Shown: positions 5,115-10,886, numbered from the stretch's first letter. The stretch is 10,886 bases of DNA from Sphingobium sp. (GCA_030148625.1 JASBTC010000093.1:1-10886), one strand, 5' to 3'. A program made the numbers and translations. Notes: generated by a model not told the origin, from the sequence alone.

Positions 5115-6092
5115 TCATGTCGCCGCCTTCGTCTCCTTCGGGGGTTGCACGATGCCGCGCTCCAGTTCGTCAAACGCGGCGCGGAGGATCGCCGCCGAAG
5201 CGACGAGGCCGGATGCCTCCTCGTCGCTCATCTCGGGCACCAGCATGCGTTCGACGCCCGACGCCCCGATGACGCAAGGCATGCTCATATAGAGCCCCGA
5301 CAGGCCGAGCGCCCCATCGAGCAGCGACGAGACCGGCAGCACGGCATGCTCGTCACGCACGATCGCCTCGCAGATCCGGACGATCGCAGTCGCGATTCCG
5401 AAGGACGTATAACCCTTGCCCGCGATGATCTCATATGCCGCACTGCGCACGGTGCTCGCCAGTTCCCGCCGATCCAGCGCTCGCGCGGCTTCGGAATAAT
5501 GCTCGAGTGCCGCGCCGCCGATACGCACGCCGGAAAGCAGCGCAACCTCGCTGTCGCCGTGCTCGCCGAGCACCAGCGCTTCCAGCGCGCCGGGCGCGAC
5601 ATCCAGCCGCGCGGCAAGCGATGCGCGCAAACGGCTTGAATCCAGAAGCGTGCCGGTGCCGATGACCCGGTTGGCCGGAAGGCCCGAACATCGAAAGGCC
5701 GTCATTGCCATCAGGTCGACGGGGTTCGAAGCCATCAGGACAACCCCGTTGAAGCCTGCCGCGGACAAGGCCGTCATGCATGAGCGGACGATATCGGCGC
5801 TCCGCGCCGCGACCGACAGGCGTGTCTCCGCGCCGCGTGTGGCGGCGCCGGCCGTGATCACCGCGATCCCGGCGGATGCGGCGTCGTCATATGACCCCGC
5901 CCAGATCCGCGCCGGCCGTGCCAGCGCATTCGCGTCGGAAAGGTCGGCGGCTTCGGCACGCGCGAGATCGACATTGTCGTCGACGAGAACGATCTCCGGA
6001 AACAGGCCGCGCAGCATCAGCGCATAAGCAGCGGTCGAACCGACATGCCCGGCCCCGATGATGGCGATCCGGTCGGGATGCGATCCGTTCAC
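5115..6092 (-). CDS. Lactate/malate dehydrogenase family protein (LDH-like)
   Basis: This 325-residue NAD-dependent 2-hydroxyacid dehydrogenase has the full LDH/MDH layout: GAGHVG (13-18), Asp38 for NAD binding, SNPVDL with Asn123, Asp151 and Arg154 in GTLLDSSRLR, the LDH active-site signature LGEHGDSE with His178, and KGYTSFGIA (226-234) retaining the threonine equivalent to Thr246 of LDH. Glu89 and Arg91 match the 'GETR' of LDH, not the MDH form. The substrate loop AGAATRGAETR (81-91) is unusual: the residue matching Gln102 of LDH is Thr85, Lys103 is Arg, and the Pro-Gly is Gly-Ala. So lactate specificity is uncertain. It starts at GTG 6092, overlapping the upstream stop (GTGA). An open frame continues to 6410 but is the shadow of the upstream gene. 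Confidence 0.9.
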   Translation of the reverse strand: MNGSHPDRIAIIGAGHVGSTAAYALMLRGLFPEIVLVDDNVDLARAEAADLSDANALARPARIWAGSYDDAASAGIAVITAGAATRGAETRLSVAARSADIVRSCMTALSAAGFNGVVLMASNPVDLMAMTAFRCSGLPANRVIGTGTLLDSSRLRASLAARLDVAPGALEALVLGEHGDSEVALLSGVRIGGAALEHYSEAARALDRRELASTVRSAAYEIIAGKGYTSFGIATAIVRICEAIVRDEHAVLPVSSLLDGALGLSGLYMSMPCVIGASGVERMLVPEMSDEEASGLVASAAILRAAFDELERGIVQPPKETKAAT

Positions 6093-6364
6093 GCGTCGCC
6101 CTGCCCGCCGCCGAGCCATTCGCTCTCGGCGGCGTCGACCGCTTCGAACATGTCGCTTTCGGCCTGCATCTCGTTGAGCCGCCGGCGCACGGCATCGGGA
6201 CTGCCGTCGCGCGGGAATCCGCGATCGGCCTTTGCCGCCTTGGCCAGATCGCCGCCCCATCCGGCCCGCGCCTGCTGCGCAAGCAGCCAGCCGCCAAAGG
6301 GTTGAGGTGCATCGATGTCGGAAATGCCGCGCACGGCGTCGAAATCCTGATCGTTCATGTTCAC
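6089..6364 (-). CDS. YozE SAM-like domain protein
   Basis: This small cytoplasmic protein has 91 residues. The central part, QPFGGWLLAQQARAGWGGDL then AKAAKADRGFPRDGSPDAVRRRLNE, matches the layout of the YozE_SAM_like family (F-x-x-WL, GDLA-x-x-x-x-D, FPR, then a final helix), a short helical domain of unknown biochemical role. An acidic tail (MQAESDMFEAVDAAESEWLGG) follows. The GTG at 6364 is preferred because GGAGA lies six to seven bases upstream; ATG 6358 is the alternative. Its TGA (6091-6089) overlaps the GTG of the dehydrogenase gene by four bases, so the two are translationally coupled and probably made in fixed ratio. A regulatory or partner role toward the enzyme is inference only. 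Confidence 0.78.
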   Translation of the reverse strand: MNMNDQDFDAVRGISDIDAPQPFGGWLLAQQARAGWGGDLAKAAKADRGFPRDGSPDAVRRRLNEMQAESDMFEAVDAAESEWLGGGQGDA

Positions 6365-6438
6365 GGCTCGTCTCCACTGGCAGGCGAGAGCGCGATGGTC
6401 CCCCGGTCACGAGATGCCTGCGGGGAAATCGGGTGATG

Positions 6439-6464
6439 AACGCCGGTATAACACCGAAAGTTCG
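6439..6464 (-). promoter_or_regulatory. EcfG-like (general stress response) promoter for the dehydrogenase operon
   Basis: On the minus strand CGAAC (6464-6460) is followed after 17 bases by CGTT (6442-6439). The published alphaproteobacterial EcfG consensus is GGAAC-N16/17-CGTT, so there is a single mismatch with allowed spacing. Transcription would start near 6432, about 70 bases before the GTG at 6364. The site also sits in an imperfect dyad (GAAC at 6438-6441, GTTC at 6460-6463; CGGT at 6444-6447, ACCG at 6453-6456), so an operator is another possibility. Confidence 0.45.
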
Positions 6465-6601
6465 AGTGGCCTAACGCGGCGCCGGCAGTGCCTGAAGCGG
6501 CCCATCGGACATTAGGCGCGAAGCGCATTCTGGTCTATGGTCAGCAGATCATCGGTCGTCATGGCTCGCCGATGGCTGAGAGATGCGCATGCTCCCGCCC
6601 G

Positions 6602-7687
6602 ATGGAGCGCCGTCCTCTGAAACAGCTCACTGACCTTGAAGACGCACAGACGCTCGCGCTCGCGATCATCGAGACGATTCCCGAACCCTTTCTGGTGCTC
6701 GACGCGAAATTCGGCGTGCTCGCGGCCAGCCGTTCCTTCTACGAGACCTTCAAGGTCGATGCGGCCCATACGCACGGCTGCCTTCTTTACGCGCTGGGCG
6801 ACGGCCAGTGGAATATTCCCGCCCTTCGCCTTCTCCTCGAAACCATCATTCCTCAGCAGACCGCGATGGAGGGATTCGAGGTCGAGCATGATTTTCCGGA
6901 GATCGGGCGCAAGACCATGCTGCTCAACGCGCGCATGGTGACCTATGCCGACAAGGCGACATCGAATATCCTGCTGGCATTCAAGGACATCACCGAGCGC
7001 CGTCGGATCGAGAAGGACAAGCAGGACCTGCTCGAACATACCGAGAATCTGTTGCAGCAGCAGCAGATCCTGTTCCAGGAAATGCAGCACCGCGTCGCGA
7101 ACAGCCTGCAGATCATCGCCAGCATTCTTGTTCTGAAGGCACGTGCGGTCACGTCAGAAGAGACACGCCATCATCTCGAGGACGCCCATCAGCGTGTGAT
7201 GTCGGTTGCCGCAGTGCAGAACCACCTTCACACATCGGACGGCATCGATCAGATCGAAGTGAGTTCCTATCTCAAGAAACTCGGTGTCGGGCTGGCATCG
7301 TCGATGGTCGGCGAAAACAGACCGATCGCGATCGACGTCGTCGCCGACGAGGGAACGATCATATCCGCCAACGCGGTAAGCCTTGGCCTGATCGTGACCG
7401 AACTGGTCATCAACGCGATCAAATACGCCTTTCCCAAGCCAAGACCGGATGCCCGCATCCTGATTACCTATGAAGTGGACAAGCTCGACTGGAAACTCAG
7501 CGTCATCGACAATGGCGCGGGCAAAGCCGATCCGCTGCCACGCGTCGCCAGCGGCCTCGGTACCGTCATCGTCAAGGCGCTGGCCAAACAGCTGGATGCA
7601 CGCATGGAGGTCACGTCCGACGCGAACGGCATGAGCGTCACGGTCACGCGTGCAACCTTCACGCCTCGACAGGCGCGGACATCATGA
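6602..7687 (+). CDS. PAS-domain sensor histidine kinase, HisKA_2 type
   Basis: This soluble sensor kinase has 361 residues from ATG 6602. An N-terminal PAS domain (about 20-130, starting LAIIETIPEPFLVLD and ending at FKDITERRRIE) is followed by a coiled linker with a QQQQ run. The dimerisation/phosphoacceptor helix is EMQHRVANSLQIIASILVLK, with His163 as the phosphorylated residue; this H-box is HisKA_2-like. The ATPase domain shows VTELVINAIKYAF (N-box, Asn271), DNGAG (303-307) and SGLGTVIVKALAKQL. No transmembrane segment is present and no response regulator gene is adjacent. Kinases of the HisKA_2/HWE group often phosphorylate PhyR to activate the general stress response in sphingomonads, but that assignment is inference here. 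The start is uncertain: GTG 6488, ATG 6572 and ATG 6602 are in frame, none with a good Shine-Dalgarno. Confidence 0.88.
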   Translation: MERRPLKQLTDLEDAQTLALAIIETIPEPFLVLDAKFGVLAASRSFYETFKVDAAHTHGCLLYALGDGQWNIPALRLLLETIIPQQTAMEGFEVEHDFPEIGRKTMLLNARMVTYADKATSNILLAFKDITERRRIEKDKQDLLEHTENLLQQQQILFQEMQHRVANSLQIIASILVLKARAVTSEETRHHLEDAHQRVMSVAAVQNHLHTSDGIDQIEVSSYLKKLGVGLASSMVGENRPIAIDVVADEGTIISANAVSLGLIVTELVINAIKYAFPKPRPDARILITYEVDKLDWKLSVIDNGAGKADPLPRVASGLGTVIVKALAKQLDARMEVTSDANGMSVTVTRATFTPRQARTS

Positions 7688-7769
7688 CACTCAAAAAATC
7701 AATTTCGGCGGGCTAAATGGACGAAACAATTCACCCTCACCTAAGCCATCGAAATACTTATGAATTCCC

Positions 7770-7797
7770 TTGCATCACAACTTACGATCTATATAAT
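7770..7797 (+). promoter_or_regulatory. Sigma-70-like promoter upstream of the glycine-zipper gene
   Basis: TTGCAT (7770-7775) and a perfect TATAAT (7792-7797) are separated by 16 bases in an AT-rich stretch. Transcription would start near 7804, giving a leader of about 95 bases that contains the nested dyad at 7812-7866. Confidence 0.5.
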
Positions 7798-7811
7798 AAT
7801 ATTTCACAATC

Positions 7812-7866
7812 ATGAACGAAGTTTTATTTTTGAGGAACGAAACTTAACAGTTTCGACTTCGTTTAT
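7812..7866 (+). promoter_or_regulatory. Nested inverted repeat in the glycine-zipper gene leader
   Basis: An inner dyad, CGAAACT (7838-7844) and AGTTTCG (7849-7855) with TAAC between, is enclosed by an outer pair, ATGAACGAAGT (7812-7822) and ACTTCGTTTAT (7856-7866), matched at 10 of 11 positions. The 3' arms abut, while the 5' arms are separated by 15 bases. As RNA this folds as one long stem with a one-sided bulge. Within it GAAAC (7839-7843), 16 bases, then CGTT (7860-7863) also resembles an EcfG promoter with one mismatch. Confidence 0.45.
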
Positions 7867-7899
7867 TACCCGACCTCCATCGAGGCCAGGAGTATAATC

Positions 7900-8439
7900 A
7901 TGAAAAAGTTGATCTTGGGCGCCAGCATGCTGGCGCTGGCCATCACCGCTGCCCCCGCAATGGCGCAGTCCCGGAACGATCACCGTGAACATGCGCAGGA
8001 TATCCGCGAGGACCAGCGCGAATATCGCGAGGATATGCGCGATGCCGACAATCCACGCGAGGCGCGCCAGGCCCGTAGGGAATATCAGCGCAATGCGCGC
8101 GAAACCCGTCGCGATTGGCGCCGTTATCGCAACTACGACTATAACCGCATGGAGCCGGGCACCAGCCGCTACGACGCGGCGCGCTATTACCGCAGCGGCA
8201 ACAGCTATCAGACTCGTCGCCTGAGCATGAACGACCGCATCTATCGCGGCAATGACGACCGCTATTATTGTCGCCGGCCGGACGGCACGACCGGCCTCAT
8301 CATCGGCGGCGTGGCGGGCGGACTGGTCGGCAACACGATCGGACGCGGCGACAACAACACGCTCGGCGCCATTCTCGGCGCAGCGGGCGGTGCGCTGGCC
8401 GGTCGCGCGATCGAACGCAACAATGTGCGCTGCCGTTAA
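7900..8439 (+). CDS. Glycine-zipper 2TM domain envelope protein
   Basis: This 179-residue exported protein has a typical signal peptide (1-22, ending APAMA before QS), then about 55 residues rich in Arg, Asp, Glu and Tyr (charged helix, e.g. EDQREYREDMRDADNPREAR), a tyrosine-rich middle (RYYRSGNSYQTRRL; RIYRGNDDRYYCRRPDGTTG), and a glycine-zipper segment GLIIGGVAGGLVGNTIGRG followed by GAILGAAGGALAGRAIERN. Two cysteines (124 and 178) flank the zipper and may pair. Glycine-zipper 2TM proteins are envelope-associated; several are outer-membrane lipoproteins, but no lipobox is present here. The DGTTGLIIGG...NNVRCR layout is one I recognise from sphingomonads. ATG 7900 has a strong AGGAG seven bases upstream. 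It is a single-gene unit with its own promoter and a canonical terminator. Confidence 0.88.
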   Translation: MKKLILGASMLALAITAAPAMAQSRNDHREHAQDIREDQREYREDMRDADNPREARQARREYQRNARETRRDWRRYRNYDYNRMEPGTSRYDAARYYRSGNSYQTRRLSMNDRIYRGNDDRYYCRRPDGTTGLIIGGVAGGLVGNTIGRGDNNTLGAILGAAGGALAGRAIERNNVRCR

Positions 8440-8472
8440 GGCGGCACACGCAACGTCCAAAGCATGAGTGAC

Positions 8473-8507
8473 AAGGGGTGGCGATCGACTCGCCGCCCCT
8501 TTATTTC
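8473..8507 (+). terminator. Rho-independent terminator of the glycine-zipper gene
   Basis: AAGGGGTGGCGA (8473-8484) pairs with TCGCCGCCCCTT (8490-8501) over 12 pairs including one G-U, with a five-base loop, followed by TATTTC. This is the only hairpin in the window with a T-rich tail of the classical kind. Confidence 0.85.
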
Positions 8508-8754
8508 ATGAATCTACGCGGCGCGCGCCGCAGCGTCATTTGCCGGCTGTCGAATTGGGGTCGAATAACGCCCAAAATCTCCAGGCCGCTGCCCAATAAC
8601 ATGGCCATATACATCATGCGATCGGTTCGAGATCACGAATTGGCGAAGCGATAGCCTGGCCGATTTCGAATCTAACATTGCATTTTTCTTGACTCCCGTA
8701 TCGTAAAATCATTTCCGTCTCCGATCGACTGGGGTGGTCGATTCGGGAGGGGCA
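8508..8754. other. Intergenic region upstream of the exported protein gene
   Basis: With the terminator at 8473-8507 this makes a 315-base stretch without a gene. TTGACT (8689-8694) and TAAAAT (8704-8709) look promoter-like but are only nine bases apart, so I do not pair them. A six-bp hairpin, ATCGAC (8724-8729) with GTCGAT (8737-8742), sits just before the GGGAGG ribosome site (8745-8750) and could modulate its access. Nothing else was recognised. Confidence 0.4.
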
Positions 8755-9429
8755 ATGCAAAACAAGGTTCTCGCGCTTACGGGCGCGATCGTCGCGACAT
8801 GGTCGGTGGCAGCATCCGGTCAGGCAACGCCGGGCACGCCTGTGCCGGCACAGGCGCCTTCCACCGCGACAAGCGCGGTGATCGTGAACGCCGATGTTCC
8901 CAATATCCTGCGCGCAGGAACCAAGGTGCCGCTCAGAATGGCCGAAGGCCTGACGACCGAAGGCAAGAAGCTCAGGGTCGGACAACGCTTCCAGATGGAA
9001 GTCGCCGAAGCCGTGGTATTGAATGGCCACACCGTCATCCCGACCGGCAGTCCCGCCGTCGGCGAAGTGACCGATGTGCGCAACAAGGGCATGTGGGGCA
9101 AATCCGGCCGCATCAACGCACGCGCGCTCTATGTCCGCGTCAACGGCCGCCAGATCCGCCTGACCGGACAATTGGACGACAAGGGCGTGACGGGCACGGC
9201 AGGCGTCGTCGCGGCAATCGCGCTGATTCCGGTCGCGGGCTTTTTCACCACCGGGACCAGCGCCAAGATTCCGCTCGGCGCGCCGGTCGTGGCGTTTCTC
9301 GACGAGGATCTGACGATCGCCTTCGCACAGGCACCCGCGCCGGAACCGATGGTCGTGCCCGCTGCCGCACCGGTTGCGGCCACCGCTCCGGCCCCCGCTC
9401 CCGTCGGCGGTGAAGCCAAACCGAACTGA
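8755..9429 (+). CDS. Exported sphingomonad protein of unknown function
   Basis: This 224-residue protein has an N-terminal signal peptide (MQNKVLALTGAIVATWSVAA, then SGQA). The mature core contains RAGTKVPLRMAEGLTTEGKK, LRVGQRFQMEVAEAVVLNGHT, VIPTGSPAVGEVTDVRNKGM and WGKSGRINARALYVRVNGRQ, followed by a hydrophobic AGVVAAIALIPVAGFF segment and IPLGAPVVAFLDED. I recognise this arrangement from sphingomonad exported hypotheticals but know no function; the beta-rich 'control of a tunable property' look (VPLRM, VIPTGSPAVGEV) recalls periplasmic or conjugation-type beta-barrel modules, which is only an impression. The tail from about 190 is Pro/Ala-rich and probably disordered. ATG 8755 has GGGAGG four bases upstream; an open frame back to 8734 is ignored. 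Confidence 0.8.
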   Translation: MQNKVLALTGAIVATWSVAASGQATPGTPVPAQAPSTATSAVIVNADVPNILRAGTKVPLRMAEGLTTEGKKLRVGQRFQMEVAEAVVLNGHTVIPTGSPAVGEVTDVRNKGMWGKSGRINARALYVRVNGRQIRLTGQLDDKGVTGTAGVVAAIALIPVAGFFTTGTSAKIPLGAPVVAFLDEDLTIAFAQAPAPEPMVVPAAAPVAATAPAPAPVGGEAKPN

Positions 9430-9537
9430 CGAGGCTCGGCCCGTCAACATCTGGACTGACGGGAATCAGGTCGAAAACCCGAGCCGGGCCAATGTGCCGC
9501 GGCCGCACAGCCGTCAGCCGATCGATCAAGAACATTC

Positions 9538-9577
9538 AGAACAAGCTGCACGATTCACATTTCGTGCAGCTTGTTCT
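9538..9577. terminator. Perfect 16-bp hairpin between convergent genes
   Basis: AGAACAAGCTGCACGA (9538-9553) and TCGTGCAGCTTGTTCT (9562-9577) are perfect reverse complements around an eight-base loop. It lies between the ends of the exported-protein gene (9429, plus) and the GST gene (9576, minus), and includes two bases of the GST stop codon. There is no T-run on either side. A bidirectional terminator is the likeliest role. Confidence 0.6.
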
Positions 9578-10214
9578 AGCGCCGGCTTTCGTCGCCTGCC
9601 GCGAAATGCGCCAATTGGTCGGCATGCGCCTTTTTGAAAGCGGGCCGGGCGACAAGACGCTGAATATAGGCCTCGGTTGCGGGGCGGTCGCCACGGGCGC
9701 GAACCGCCGGAATGCGCAGCACATCCGCCATCAAGAGATCGGCGGCGGTGAACCGGTCTTCCACCAGCCATTCGCGGTCGCTCAATATGGCTTCCATGTG
9801 CGCGAGCCGGCTGTCCAGCCATCCGGACAGGCCATTTTCACGATCCCCCGAAAGCCCGAGGAACCACCAGGGAACGCTGACCATCTCGATCGAGTTGAGC
9901 GCGGCGATCACCCATTGAGAGGTTTCGGCTTCGCCACTCGCGCTGCGCGGCATCAGGATATCGCTCTTGCGCGCCAAATGAAGCAGGCAGGCGCCACTCT
10001 CGAAGATCGAGATCCCATCATCCGTCAGAAAGGGCACTTGTCCGAACGGCTGCCGTTCGAAATGGCTTGGCTGCCGATTCTCGAAAGGAACCGTGCCGAC
10101 CTCGTAGACAAGCCCCGCTTCTTCGGCGCCCCAACGCAAACGCAGGTCGCGGACGAACCCGCGCGGCCCCTCCGGCACCCAATCATAGGTCCAGATGGTC
10201 AGATTGTTACCCAT
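9576..10214 (-). CDS. Glutathione S-transferase-like protein
   Basis: This 212-residue soluble protein has a GST layout. The N-terminal thioredoxin-like domain (about 1-85) contains HFERQPFGQVPFL with the cis-proline at 61, then the glutathione-contacting Glu72-Ser73 in SIFESGACLLHLARK. The all-helical C-terminal domain has the N-capping motif FTAADLLMADVL (155-166) and a final RLVARPAFKKAHADQLAHF helix typical of bacterial GSTs. The substrate is unknown; family members conjugate glutathione to electrophiles or act as thiol-transferases. The N-terminus lacks an obvious catalytic Cys or a well-placed Ser/Tyr (the tyrosine at 10 is a candidate). ATG 10214 has AAGGA ten bases upstream; the frame stays open to 10244. 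It appears monocistronic and converges on the exported-protein gene. Confidence 0.88.
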   Translation of the reverse strand: MGNNLTIWTYDWVPEGPRGFVRDLRLRWGAEEAGLVYEVGTVPFENRQPSHFERQPFGQVPFLTDDGISIFESGACLLHLARKSDILMPRSASGEAETSQWVIAALNSIEMVSVPWWFLGLSGDRENGLSGWLDSRLAHMEAILSDREWLVEDRFTAADLLMADVLRIPAVRARGDRPATEAYIQRLVARPAFKKAHADQLAHFAAGDESRR

Positions 10215-10331
10215 GGATCGACATTCCTTCAGTCCGCGAGCCAAGTGTCGGCAATTCCCGATAGCAAAAACATCCGGCGCGCGCAGTCGGGATCAACCTC
10301 GGCTCCCCCGATTTTTCCGCCATTCGGCGCC

Positions 10332-10375
10332 GCGATTTCCGGGCCGGCAGGTGATCCTGCCTGCCTCGAAATCGC
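10332..10375 (-). terminator. Long imperfect hairpin after the MpaB-family gene
   Basis: Positions 10332-10351 pair with 10356-10375 over about 20 positions, with two mismatches and one G-T pair, around the loop TGAT. The outer arms are GCGATTTC and GAAATCGC, the inner arms GGCAGG and CCTGCC. It begins two bases after the stop codon at 10377 on the minus strand. No T-run follows. It is a likely terminator ahead of the GST gene. Confidence 0.55.
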
Positions 10376-10376
10376 T

Positions 10377-10886
10377 CTAGCCGGCGAACGCCCAGCGCAG
10401 CGTTCGCGCCAACCCCGCGGTTCCCGCACGCACCAGCGGGCGCGTCAGCGTCGGGCCGGTCAATCCGTGCATCGCCCTTGCCCAGTCGGGCAGCAGATCG
10501 ACCGCCGCCTGAAAGGTCATCGCCTGGATCGGCAGCGCCGACAGATTGGGCGGACGCTGGTCGAGCACCAGTCGTGCGACCTCGCGGGTTCGCGCGCTGA
10601 CGGCAAGCGTGCCGCGCATCGCCCGGATCAATTGCTCGGCCTCCCTGCGCGTTCGCGGCACGGGGTCGGCGCCCAGCGCTTCGGCGATACGCGCCATCTC
10701 GCAAAAATAGCGATCCTGATCGGTCATCGGCATTGCCGGCTCGCCATAGCGGATCCAGGCATCGAGAAAGCTCACCGCCTCGGTGACATGGACCCAGGCC
10801 AGCAGTTCGGGATTGTCGGCGGTATAGGGCGTGCCGTCGGGCAAGGTACCGCGCACTATTTCGTGGACGGCGCGCACGCGATCGAT
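10377..10886 (-). CDS. Oxygenase MpaB family (DUF2236) protein, partial
   Basis: The gene runs off the right edge; 169 codons of the C-terminal part are present and the reading frame stays open to the last base, so the N-terminus is missing. The visible part carries the family pattern: RVRAVHEIVRG, GTPYTADNPELLAWVHVTEA then VSFLDAWIRYGE, and YFCEMARIAEALGADPVPRT, followed by helices ending RTLRWAFAG. DUF2236 proteins are named after the fungal MpaB oxygenase; the conserved histidines (one in VHE and one in WVHVTE here) are thought to bind iron or heme. The bacterial substrate is unknown. The GTG at 10877 is an internal valine, not a start. It is followed by a long hairpin and then the GST gene on the same strand. 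Confidence 0.88.
   Translation of the reverse strand: MDRVRAVHEIVRGTLPDGTPYTADNPELLAWVHVTEAVSFLDAWIRYGEPAMPMTDQDRYFCEMARIAEALGADPVPRTRREAEQLIRAMRGTLAVSARTREVARLVLDQRPPNLSALPIQAMTFQAAVDLLPDWARAMHGLTGPTLTRPLVRAGTAGLARTLRWAFAG

Larger units (their letters stand above)
7688..7899. other. AT-rich intergenic region before the glycine-zipper gene
   Basis: This gap separates the kinase gene from the glycine-zipper gene, both on the plus strand. Much of 7690-7870 is strikingly A/T-rich. It holds the sigma-70-like promoter (7770-7797), the nested dyad (7812-7866), the weaker EcfG-like match inside that dyad, and the AGGAG ribosome site at 7888-7892. I see no convincing terminator for the kinase gene and no RNA gene. 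Confidence 0.5.

Noticed and set aside
6093..6410. An N-terminal extension of the dehydrogenase (open frame back to 6410), which would make a 431-residue fusion.
   Set aside because: The extension is an Arg-rich out-of-frame reading of the YozE-like gene; the GTG at 6092 with the GTGA overlap gives a normal LDH length.
7812..7847. An 11-codon frame (ATG at 7812, reading MNEVLFLRNET, then TAA) in the leader of the glycine-zipper gene, as a possible leader peptide.
   Set aside because: No ribosome site precedes it, it has no run of regulatory codons, and it is explained by the inverted-repeat sequence; chance occurrence is likely.
7834..7863. GGAAC (7834-7838) with CGTT (7860-7863) as a consensus EcfG promoter.
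   Set aside because: The spacing is 21 bases, outside the known 16-17; the GAAAC five bases later has correct spacing and was kept as the weaker candidate.
8689..8709. TTGACT and TAAAAT as a promoter for the exported-protein gene.
   Set aside because: Only nine bases separate them, too few for a sigma-70 promoter, and no better-placed -10 was found.

Overview
The window looks like chromosomal DNA from an alphaproteobacterium of the sphingomonad group (Sphingomonas or a close relative). The evidence is high G+C coding sequence, several secreted protein families that I recognise mainly from Sphingomonadales (positions 3480-3917, 7900-8439 and 8755-9429), a HisKA_2-type sensor kinase, and at the left edge an inverted pair resembling the short intergenic repeat (core CTTCGACA-GGxTCAG-like) scattered through sphingomonad genomes. 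The genus is inferred from family resemblance, not from a marker gene. No phage, transposase, CRISPR array, tRNA or rRNA is visible.

Layout, left to right. 1-113: repeat pair and a hairpin at the end of a membrane-anchored alpha/beta hydrolase gene (105-1154, minus). 1155-1416: AT-rich spacer. 1417-1887 (plus): TPR-type protein. 1909-3050 (minus): TauE/SafE permease followed by a DUF952 protein. 3153-3359 (minus): 68-residue secreted peptide with two CxDAHGKFxKC modules. 3480-3917 (minus): secreted four-cysteine protein. 3977-4768 (minus): SDR oxidoreductase. 4931-6364 (minus): a compact operon of YozE-like protein, lactate/malate dehydrogenase family enzyme and a 41-residue membrane protein. 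6602-7687 (plus, divergent): PAS-HisKA_2 sensor histidine kinase. 7900-8439 (plus): glycine-zipper envelope protein. 8755-9429 (plus): exported sphingomonad protein. 9576-10214 (minus): GST-like protein. 10377 to the right edge (minus): MpaB/DUF2236 family oxygenase, cut by the window.

How it fits together. Most genes look like single units with their own leaders. The clearest functional unit is the dehydrogenase operon. Its first two genes overlap by four bases (GTGA), and the upstream region carries a close match to an EcfG (general stress response) promoter. It sits divergently from a kinase of the type that often feeds that response in Alphaproteobacteria. A second, weaker EcfG-like match precedes the glycine-zipper gene. 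Stress control of this segment is therefore a reasonable hypothesis but is not shown by sequence alone.

The main structural oddity is that nearly every predicted transcription-unit end carries a hairpin overlapping or closely following the stop codon, and only one of these (8473-8507) has a downstream T-rich run. I see no convincing multi-gene novel defence or biosynthetic system. The most interesting items are the small Cys-repeat peptide, the altered substrate loop of the dehydrogenase, the nested dyad ahead of the glycine-zipper gene, and the stop-proximal hairpins.
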